A stretch of 64,000 nucleotides of DNA from Camellia lanceoleosa (lineage: Eukaryota; Streptophyta; Magnoliopsida; Ericales; Theaceae), in contig CM045767.1 in assembly GCA_025200525.1 (NCBI GenBank), forward strand, positions 11,143,273 through 11,207,272. Direction: 5' to 3'. The notes beneath the pieces were generated by a model. It saw only the letters and a program-made list of their open reading frames with translations. It had not been told where the DNA came from and did not search any database. Both the position numbers and the translations under genes were made by a program. Below are positions 55,702 to 64,000 of the stretch, piece by piece. The stretch's first letter is position 1, and every line of letters starts with the position of its first letter.

Positions 55702-55860
55702 ACATGTTCAACTAGAAAAGAGTTTCCCATCCCAAAAAAAAAACTAGAAAAGAGTTTCCATTTTTAGTTAGGATTTCATATAATAAGATAAAACCCACAA
55801 TTTTACATGTTCAACTAGAAAAGGGTTTTCCAATTTTAGTTAGGATTTCATATAAATTCT
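55702..55860. repeat. Tandem duplication next to the solo LTR
   Basis: acatgttcaactagaaaagagtttcc-type and ttagttaggatttcatataa stretches occur at 55702-55785 and again at 55805-55856, a unit of about 100 bases, with an extra partial actagaaaagagtttcc copy between. Confidence 0.75.
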
Positions 55861-56109
55861 GTTTTTACACATTGAACCTAAAAACCATATTATTCAATTC
55901 TAGAAAAGAAAATCTCTTAATCTCACGGTCAATTACGTTAAAACTTTTCTTCAACGGGACACAATCATCTCATACAGAGTGTAATTTTATGTAGAATAAC
56001 TATTTTCTTTTAAATTCTATGGTTTTTATTAATGTTTAATTTCAAACAACTTGATATTCCTTGTGTATTTTTCTTATTTTTTTTTACTGGCATTGCTTGA
56101 ATCAATCAG

Positions 56110-56268
56110 GAGAGTTGTAAATTTAACCCTGAGATGCCCACAAAGTTTTCATGGAATCATCACAGTAGATCCACAACCAGACTGGACACCTGATGAGCTT
56201 TTCTCAAAGATCAACTTATTCGAACACAAGTTCAACAATGCCTCTTCATCGTCTCCTCAACCTTTAAC
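56110..56268 (+). pseudogene. Exon-like fragment, unidentified gene
   Basis: After an acceptor-like aatcag, the frame RVVNLTLRCPQSFHGIITVD followed by PDWTPDELFSKINLFEHKFN runs to a donor-like tcttg|gttagc. It has ordinary, non-repetitive composition and is more codon-like than its surroundings. I do not recognise the protein. It lies beside the duplicated segment that holds the acidic piece at 57450, which might be a later exon of the same gene. Confidence 0.4.
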
Positions 56269-56329
56269 CCAAACAAGTTCTTGGTTAGCCTTTTAATTTC
56301 TCTTTTTGTTTTCTGTATATGTGTAAATA

Positions 56330-57660
56330 TCAATCATTCTATTCTATTTTGAGTTTTTAAATATAGTTTTTGATGAGTTTTCTATTTGTCGTATTTTTGT
56401 ATCTGTAGTGAATTTTTTTAATATTTTAATCAAAAAAATTTACGTACCTAACCTAGATATAAATAAAAGTAAAATATTTGAATACAAAAAATACAAAAAT
56501 TTAGTATATATATTTTAAATTGTGTTTATTGAATTTTTTTTAGATTCCTCCACAAATAATTTTTTTTTAGAAGTATCTAGGTTAAGTGCTTCAAAAAGTA
56601 AAAAAAAAATTAAAAAAAATGATAAAAATATTTAAAAAATTTACTAAAAACAACAAAACATACAAAATAAAAAAAACTAAAAAATTGTATTTAATCAGCG
56701 AAGTGAAAGACAAGATTAGATCTATTATGCACTTTTAGTGCAGCATCATTGGACAGAAGCACTACATGTGCACACTACGATGATATTAATGAAATATTAA
56801 ATAAATTTTACCAATATAATGGGTGATCCACGAAGTAATAAACAAAATTTAATAAAGAAATATATTCACTATAACATTATTGGCGTAAATATACATATTC
56901 CTATTAACAAATATTTACAAAGAAAGTTGGAAAACACATGCATGCAAATCTACAACACAAACACATTAATTATCTGCAATGTATACATAAACACATCGAA
57001 ATAATCATAAACAAAAATGTAAGAGGTGACGTTATATATATATACTATTATATAAAGTCAATACACTATTGTGCGTATTATCTTTTTTTTTTTTTATGAA
57101 AAAAAAAAACACCCTCAATAGCAATTACAATTACATGGACAGTTATATCCTAAATCTCTCAACTATTTCCTTTCAAATTCATAAAATATTTTAATTTTCA
57201 AAAATTTTATATTTAATCATGCACTTCACAATCTTATTGCTCTTGAAGAAAACGATTGTATACACGCAAATCGCGTGTAAATATTGGGTTTGTATGTACA
57301 TGGAAATGGAATTACTTGAACTGTTTATTCTTGAAGTGCCTGTACAAACTAATTTAACAGTGAATGCAATGGTTTTACTTCTTCAATCTTTGTGCTAGAA
57401 AGTGTAAAACTCCAGAGAGCAATGCTAGGAAACAGAGTGGTTTTGTGATGCACAGATGATATGAAGGCTGTTGAAGATGAGGAAGAACTTCACATGAGGT
57501 ACATACAATATTGTCAATATATATCATTCCTGTTGTTTCATTTTATAGAAATATGTATTAAAAAATATAATCAGAATGAATATGATCAATACATTTTAAA
57601 TTCTAGATATTTTTTTGCCTAATTTTTTTAGTGCAATAGCGGCTCGACCATTACGTACAG
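56330..57660. repeat. Segmental duplicate of 37760-40030
   Basis: Same order of conserved blocks as at 38-40 kb, shorter because two MITEs are absent. No complete gene; see the acidic piece at 57450-57497. Confidence 0.75.
57450..57497 (+). pseudogene. Acidic exon-like fragment (second copy)
   Basis: DDMKAVEDEEELHMR followed by ag|gtacat. Counterpart of 39816-39880, with several amino-acid differences but conserved frame and splice donor. Confidence 0.35.
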
Positions 57661-58217
57661 TATAATGGTATAAAAGAGAGCCTATTTGTTTGTTTTTAAA
57701 AAAAAAAATAATTTAATCTACAATGTATGTGTGACACAAAAATAAAAATAATGATAATAAACGTAGGCAAAAAATATCTCATGAAATCATATTTCATAAT
57801 CATTATTATACTCCACTATTTCTCTATCAAAACAAAAAGGACACAAGAAAAAATAAATGCTTTTATAAGATCAACCATTAAATACAAGGGGATTTTTTTT
57901 GGTCTGTTATACAAATTAAAGGCCCTCATCATTGTATATATCTCTTAATGAAACAAATAAACCCACATCATTATTTCTCTCTTATGGTCAAAATAAAATT
58001 AGTGATTTTGCATGTTAAAAACAATTAAATAGAAAATTACAAAATTTTATAAAGGGTCTTCCTTAAACCCACATCATTATTTCTCTCTTAGGCCTCTAAT
58101 AAGCTTGAGTAGCCTCGGCTTGATTCGACCAAATTTTAAATATTGCTTGAGCATTGTGAGAGATTTTTCTTTTCTTTTCTTTTCTTTTCTATTTTTTGGT
58201 ATGTAACTAGACATTCT
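57661..58217. other. AT-rich spacer
   Basis: No gene. The phrase aacccacatcattatttctctctta occurs at 57960 and again at 58068, a roughly 108-bp tandem duplication. ttttc repeats lie at 58166-58190. Confidence 0.6.
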
Positions 58218-58539
58218 CACTACAGGAAATTCAAGTTTTAGCGGCGTTTTTAAAACGCCGCTAAAAACTTGAAAAACACCGTAAAAAGTTATAGTGACGT
58301 TTAAAATTTTCGCCGTTGATACGGCCGCCGCAATAGGTTTACAACGTTTAATAAACGTCGCTAAAACTATTAGACGGCGTTTTTTAAAACACCACAAAAT
58401 GTTGACGTCCGCTTCTATTACCGTCACAAACTAACGTGTGACATGAGCATGACGTCATTTAGTGGCGTTTTTCAAAAATGCCACTTTTTTTCTTTTTCTT
58501 TTTCTTTTTTTTTTTAAAAATTATTTATTTATTTATTTA

Positions 58540-58540
<1 letters not shown>

Positions 58541-58602
<62 letters not shown>
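58541..58602 (+). repeat. (TTA)n microsatellite
   Basis: About 20 uninterrupted tta units following ttat repeats, just inside the CACTA subterminal region. Confidence 0.95.
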
Positions 58603-59510
58603 GTCCAAAGCATACCATTTTAGAAAATATGCATTATAATGAATCTGAAAAAACAAATCTTCCACTAGACTAAGCCAAATACATTATAATGAAATCCAAA
58701 AAAACAAAATTCAAATTCACACTCCAGATACTTCAAATACCACATGAAATTAGGCAACAATCTACACAAATCATCCAAGATTTTGAAAATCGTTGAAAAT
58801 TTTAGCTTGATACAAGAATGTTAAATCTAGAGGTTCAATGCTGAGCCACAACCTCCAACTTGCATTTCTCAAAAATTATTTCTACCTAATAAAAGACAGG
58901 AATTCAACTTCTTTAAACTCTTTTTTTTTTTTTTTCCCCTCTATTATTTTCCTTACATCCAAACATAGCTTCAAGGGCATGCATAAATACCAAAATGACA
59001 TGATCTCATAGCCAACAGAGCCTAATAGGCTAATTGACAACCTATAAACCAAATGCATCATATAAAATAAAATTAAATAAATAAATAAAAATTCCTGGAG
59101 AAAGCATGGCTTTTATTACAAATTTTACAACAATTCTTGTCAGCATGCATTACAAGTAATTCCCCCACAAATTTGTGCACTATATTGGATTCCAAGAGAC
59201 AATAAATTTGCAAGGGGGCAAATTTTGAACGAAAAGTTATGAATTTTAATCAAGAGAACATACAAGGAAAAGAACATTGATCATTCTTTTCGCTTCACCT
59301 CAGATGAGTCAAGCTCGTGGCATGACTACCAGTGCACATACTAAATTAAATGAGCAAATACAAGTAGAGAATGAAAAACGAAACAAAAGTCAAAATGTAA
59401 AACAAGTAAAGTGCTAGATGAAAGGTACCAAGAGTGAAAGAGCTCGGGTCAAACATCAAGACAAGGGAGACAAAGAATTTTGTCAAGTCAAGGTGGGTCA
59501 CACTCTCTAG
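58603..59510. other. Putative CACTA interior, no gene recognised
   Basis: cattataatgaa(a)tc(c/t)gaaaaaac occurs at 58633 and 58683. The rest resembles a 3'-untranslated region of the minus-strand bZIP piece (aagcatggcttttattacaa near 59103). No protein is recognised. Confidence 0.4.
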
Positions 59511-62062
59511 CTACATCATATGTTCAAATGTGAAGTGGGTCACGCGGCGAAGCTGTATCCCGTGCTTCAAAGAGAGGTTTGCGAATTGTGAATCAAGGTC
59601 TCTACTATTGTTGCATCTATGACTAGAAGACGGTTGTTGTTGTTGCTGACACAAGGCTCGCAGCCTTCCAATTTCTCTTTCCAATACTTCATGCTCCACT
59701 GCATAAACCCTTCAATTGTCTTAGTTTCTAGATGAAAATATGTGAAAGAATTTACTGTTGCCCTGTGTTGCAGCTCGTAAAAAAATACAAATTAAGGATA
59801 TATTAACCCCACAGCATTCATTCTTTCATATGCTTAATGTGTCCACACTGGTTGTGAAGCACACAGTCCTGCATCCAATACACTTGAAAAAACAAAAAGT
59901 ACACCCAGTAGTGTCAAACCTTTACTATTCATTTTTCTTTGTTTGAGAAAGTTCGTACACATGGCACCACAAGTCAAGCATGCAATAAACACTCATATAA
60001 TAGAACAAGTAAATATAAATGAAAGTGAAGTGAACAAAACAAAAAGAGCATACATGTATTTATCCATATGATAATTGCCAAGCTTCAATTTCCATTTTAT
60101 GCAATTGTTATCACAAAAAGTAAGATGGTTCAAAATTATAACTGTCTTATATTTAGATGTTGATGTGTTCTCGAAAATGGGGGTTAAGACTGGGTACATC
60201 TTGCCCTTCCCAGACCCTGCTTTAGTGCGAGCCTTGTGCATTGTGTCCTCAGCATGGATGGGTCTTCTTTTTTAAAGGTTTGCAATGTCATGTAATCCAT
60301 GTCGCATCAAGTCATGTCAAGTCAATGTCCTGTGTTTATAGCTATGCTACTAAACTCCAAAGTCGCACATTTTGTAATGCAAGTGATTTCAATACCAATG
60401 ATATTAAAGCTTTTCAAGCATGTAACCTATCTACCACTTATATGTGTATATTTATCAACAAAGAAATTATGACATGGCAAAATTGCTTGCAATTTTTCTT
60501 AAAAAATGAAGCAATGCATATCAATCATGTGAGTTTCTATATATAACCTACCTCAATGCCACCTCTAGTAACAAACATAAAGGAAGATATATATGTTGGA
60601 TTCTACTAATGAAACAAATGACAACAAACATGTAGATCAACCCAGCCAAAATTTGATCATAAATGATTAGAACTGTCATAAATGATTGCCTAATAAATTT
60701 GATTATCTAAAATTCACAACTGTCACTATTATTCTGTCCACCAGAAGACAGATTCAAATGAAGGTTGTTTATATTTGCTGCCATTGTCCAATTATCATTT
60801 CCTCACCTCAGCATAACATCTTCTACATTATCCAATGAGAAAATACGTCCACCAACTTTCTAAGGGCATCCAGAAGGATGTCACTTTCTCAAGAAAAGAG
60901 AATCCACCATTCACCTTAATTTTAAAAAACTAATACTTATCAAAAGCAGCCAGGTAATGCAATGGTGCACCAATCTAGAAAGAAATCTTTCTGTTTAGCA
61001 AGCACTTATCTTTGTCTTGTGAGGATGCAAACAAGCATAGCTACTACAATTATCCAAGCATAAGTTCAATAATAGGTCTCCGATCCCAAGACTTAGGTTA
61101 GCTATCCAAAAATACCCAGAAACAAGGTATTAAAGTTATTGAAGACCTTGGGCTATAACCGGTGAACAAATGAACTAGAATAAGCAATTTGAAACAAGCA
61201 TAATCCACCTACTATGTTAATGAGCCTAAAGCTAAGTAGTGCAACAATTGGGTTAGCAGTTTTCATATTTTTATTGAATAAAGGTCTACAAGAAACCAAA
61301 AATGGTAATGATGTAATGCAACTAAAAACTAAAAATAAAAGAAGCTCTATCAAATTCCACGTAAATCGAAACCGATTCTCGATCCCCCACCCTCCCCAAC
61401 CCTATAGCAGTTCAGGAGCATTCATGCAGCAACGCCTAAATTTAATGTTTTCTTCTGATAAATGTAAAAGAAATGTTTTAAAAATTATGTAATGCTACAA
61501 CAAAAATTTTCCCTGCTTCAATGACATATAGGCAAAAACCAATCGAAGTTTGAGTTAGCTCAATATTCCTTTATGCTCATTCTAATACAGTTTATATCTT
61601 CAATTGTCATCTAAGAATTCAGATTCACAATTACCCTCAAACAAAGATCCATTATCAATATTCCCATAATTCTTGTAGGATTGATTATACGAGTTGGGGG
61701 CTTCAAGCAATGTAAGCAAATACGATTCAAAAGCTTCAAGAAGTATGAAAACTTACAATACTTTATTAAAGCTCTGGGCTAAACTTTCTAAACGTTGCTT
61801 CAAGGCTTTGTTCTCCATGGTCGAATAAGATTTTCTTTGGTTGAGAAATTCAAGCTCGATAAAATTCAGTTCCTTCTGCTTGTAATTGTATATAAGGACT
61901 AACATTAGCACATTATGATAAACTATAGCAACTTTCCCCAAAAAAATATGTATCAAATTTTTTTAGTAGTTTCTAACTAATACATGCCTGTAAAGCTTGC
62001 ACATTTCTTTCCAGTTCAGCTATATATTGAAGTTTCCGAACCCGTGAACGTTGAGCAAATTG
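59511..62062 (-). pseudogene. Captured bZIP transcription-factor fragment (three exons)
   Basis: Exon at 61988-62062: [20 protein letters not shown], then VQALQ, the basic region and start of the zipper of plant bZIP34/61-type factors (usual [18 protein letters not shown]). The acceptor is normal; the donor reads GC rather than GT. Exon at about 61764-61875: ELEFLNQRKSYSTMENKALK, then QRLESLAQ, the zipper continuation. Exon at 59511-59698: VEHEVLEREIGRLRALCQQQ, then SRDLDSQFANLSLKH, the Gln-rich tail and a near-C-terminal signature. The joint between the last two exons does not keep frame at any good donor. A degenerate MDTKRAKQ piece at about 62720 may be the preceding exon. Family members bind ACGT-core DNA as dimers; this copy lacks its N-terminal part. 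Confidence 0.8.
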
Positions 62063-62211
62063 CTGCATATGACAAAGATTTCATATTTATTCATGAGAAC
62101 TCACATATCAAATTAATAGTCTTTACAGATAACACCAATCTCATTTTAAAGATTGCAGACTTCTCATATCAAATTACCTAATGTATTCAATAGTATAGTC
62201 ATATAAATGAT

Positions 62212-62236
62212 ACACACACACACACACACACACACA
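62212..62236 (+). repeat. (AC)n microsatellite
   Basis: About 12 ac units in the intron between bZIP-related pieces. Confidence 0.95.
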
Positions 62237-62699
62237 AAAACACTAAAGCCACCACATCTGAATTACTAATTGAAAGAACTAATATCAAACAACTTCACTT
62301 TAAAACCCATACACTCATACATATTGATTTCCAGTTCAAGAGCAAATGAACTTTGATCAAACGTAGGACCTATTGTCCCACCAGGGAAGAGCATGCAATT
62401 TCTTTAATTTGACACTGATCACTGAATGAGTTTTCCTGCTCATGTATAACCAAAATTACAAAGTCGTGCTGATTTATGTTCCTGCTAATATTGGGAACTC
62501 TACTGACTAGGAACAGGATTCTCAATTTGGTGCAGATCTTTCTCTGCACCAGAACAAGTATAAACCTTGCAATTTTAAACCGGAAAATAAACCATAGAAC
62601 AACTTTGGATAAAGATCATCATCAAACCTTGCAATTTTAAAGGTGATACCACATAATAAGAGTAAGAAAGCTAAGAAACCAAAGTATTGAAATGAAGGA

Positions 62700-62815
62700 T
62701 AGGACATACTGCTTAGCACGTTTTGTATCCATTTCAGACTGGATGACATACTGCTTAGCACTTGGGGTGGGCAGCTATGAACCAAGATTTTGGATACTCC
62801 ACCTTCAGACTGGAT
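62700..62815 (-). repeat. Triplicated short motif near the bZIP / GTPase junction
   Basis: catactgcttagcac occurs twice (62707 and 62749), and ttcagactggatga three times (62736-62749, 62805-62818 and a shorter form), in a 110-base stretch. One minus-strand frame reads SEMDTKRAKQ, similar to the SEVDPKRVKR motif that precedes the basic region in bZIP34/61 proteins. The duplication destroys any continuous frame. Confidence 0.5.
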
Positions 62816-62995
62816 GATGAATAAGTTGTACTTTGTATGAAAAATATGGGTCCTGTTTAATTTGCATATTAAAGCTTTCCTTAATATTTGGGAACAAAAC
62901 TAGTTAATCAACTTCATTATTTCAAAAAGACAGATTTCTTTGTCAATTAATACTGTTGAACAAATTATACACAAAAAATGCTGAGGAATTTGTAC

Positions 62996-63812
62996 CTGGG
63001 TCACAATTGTCCACTGCAAATCCGGCAGAAGTTGAACAAAATCATCGAATTTGGTCTCGATTAGTATAGGAATTGCTGTCTGCAAATAAAAATTAAAGCA
63101 AAAAAGTTAAAAATTTTATATGAAAATATGTTCATACTCTTTTAAGAATGAATAGTATCCAAATAATGAAATTCTGCAACTTTATTCTTTTCAATACAAA
63201 AACAGAGTTTGCTGTCGATATCATCCATAACACACTTATTAATGATCAAATTATTGACATAAATCTTTTTCTCCCCCACAATTGCATTAAACAAGTACTT
63301 TTTCTATTGTATTTTTTTATTTTTTATTTTCTTTTGAGGAATATATGATTGGATCATTAATAATCTTAAATGTTTGGCACTTCACTAGTAAAGACCCCAT
63401 CAACAAAATGAAGTTCTGCCCACTTTCATAATGTTGTTCGTTGCCATTATATTTATCCATTCACTGCTGCTATAGGAGAAAAAATATTATAGAAAAATGC
63501 ATAGAATAATCTAAACCACACATTCCAATTGATGCACATTTAGAAGATAGATTTAGTACTTGATTCCACTTTCTTGCTTGATTATACCATCCAATAACAC
63601 TGTAATAATCCAGAAAACACAAAATTATATCAAATTAGTGGTTCTTTAAACTTAAAACTATGTATGTATTACTATTAAAAGGAGTATTGATTTAATGATG
63701 AAATAATTAACATACCTATTTAGAGTACACCGGCTAGTAAGATCAAACATAAACAAAATTGCTACTGCATCTTTGCAAGCAATAGGAATTTGATCAAGTG
63801 ACCTATTGTCTC
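62996..63812 (-). pseudogene. SGP1-like: Captured SGP1/Tem1-type small GTPase fragment (two exons)
   Basis: Exon at 63716-63812: GDNRSLDQIPIACKDAVAIL, then FMFDLTSRCTLN. Exon at 62996-63079 (28 codons): TAIPILIETKFDDFVQLLPD, then LQWTIVTQ. Both have GT-AG borders. They match the middle of plant septum-promoting GTP-binding proteins (Spg1/Tem1 homologues, a Ras-like GTPase of the mitotic exit/septation pathway). The second exon carries the guanine-specificity motif TKFD, with Gly before it changed to Glu. The small exon normally between them (ending ...WNQ) was not found, and the P-loop exon and C-terminal exon are absent from the window. In the same orientation as the bZIP piece and just upstream of it. 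Confidence 0.85.
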
Positions 63813-64000
63813 CTACATCCAAATTAAAATTACAAACAAACATACATTTTAAGTAAATAGAATCCACTAAGACTTCGGCAATTACAAACATTTTAAGTAA
63901 ATAGAATCCAAATTTTTTAAACTAAAGAACAAAAAAATTACAGAGAAAGTAGAACAGATCAGCAGATTTGACAATGAGAAAGTAGATAATGAAAAATGTA
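63813..64000. other. Right edge of the window
   Basis: aacattttaagtaaatagaatcca occurs at 63843 and 63889, a roughly 45-bp duplication with acttcggcaattacaaac between. No further GTPase exon is recognised before base 64000. Confidence 0.5.

Larger units (their letters stand above)
58218..64000. mobile_element. Second CACTA element, left end; right end outside the window
   Basis: Starts CACTACAGGAAATTCAAG followed by classical subterminal repeats: tagcggcgtttttaaaacgc, gacgtttaaaattttcgccg, acgtcgctaaaac, tagtggcgtttttc. No matching ...TGTAGTG terminus is found up to base 64000, so the right end, target duplication and possible transposase are not visible. Downstream, minus-strand fragments of a bZIP gene (59511-62062) and of a small GTPase gene (62996-63812) probably lie inside it, but this cannot be proved without the right end. 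Confidence 0.65.

Noticed and set aside
58541..58602. Regular short repeats considered as a CRISPR-like array
   Set aside because: A simple TTA microsatellite without spacers in a plant nuclear context.

Overview
The window is nuclear DNA of a flowering plant, most likely a woody eudicot. It is very AT-rich, has long intergenic and intronic stretches, GT-AG introns, dense families of small inverted-repeat elements, a Ty1/copia element with tRNA-Met priming, CACTA, hAT, Harbinger-like and Mutator-like elements, and an old integrated pararetrovirus (Caulimoviridae). I cannot name the species from the sequence alone.

The only gene that looks intact is a four-exon secreted glycoside hydrolase family 5 (GH5, plant 'cellulase-like') gene on the minus strand, 17339-27559. 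Its exons join without a frame break into 570 residues. It is the middle member of a local tandem series. To its left is copy A (exon 1 only, 4433-4856, 2-bp frame break in the signal peptide). To its right is copy C (exons 3 and 4 only, 41366-48311, with a nonsense codon, an 11-bp loss and a 16-bp gain). Flanking non-coding DNA is also shared between copies (16.8/28.7/40.5 kb; 38-40 versus 56-57.7 kb), so the duplication unit is larger than the gene.

Layout: 1-4.4 kb, inverted-repeat elements and no gene. 4.4-5.0 kb, GH5 copy A and its promoter. 5.0-15.7 kb, a 137-bp direct repeat enclosing a minisatellite, a miniature inverted-repeat transposable element (MITE) and a scrambled, inactive pararetrovirus at 6835-15394. 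15.7-17.2 kb, MITEs. 17.3-27.6 kb, intact GH5 gene B with element-packed introns. 29.5-37.1 kb, a decayed copia element (minus strand) with a non-autonomous hAT element nested between gag and protease. 37.1-41.2 kb, duplicated intergenic DNA. 41.4-48.3 kb, GH5 copy C, whose intron 3 holds a complete 5.1-kb CACTA element carrying pieces of a CIPK-type kinase and of a second, AGC-type kinase. 49.7-52.2 kb, a Mutator-like element with telomere-like repeats. 53.6-55.7 kb, a solo LTR carrying a Harbinger-like element filled with a CCACCA minisatellite. 56-57.7 kb, duplicated DNA with unidentified exon-like pieces. 58.2 kb to the end, the left end of a second CACTA element followed by minus-strand fragments of a bZIP gene and of an SGP1/Tem1-type small GTPase.

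The most notable signals are the two CACTA elements that have each picked up fragments of two unrelated signalling or transcription genes, the first with a 3-bp target duplication and an empty site in the paralogous intron. Next is the patchwork structure of the viral insertion: four viral snippets stitched within about 185 bp, an 854-bp inverted protease/RT copy and a 37-bp frameshifting duplication. I see no tRNA, rRNA or CRISPR.
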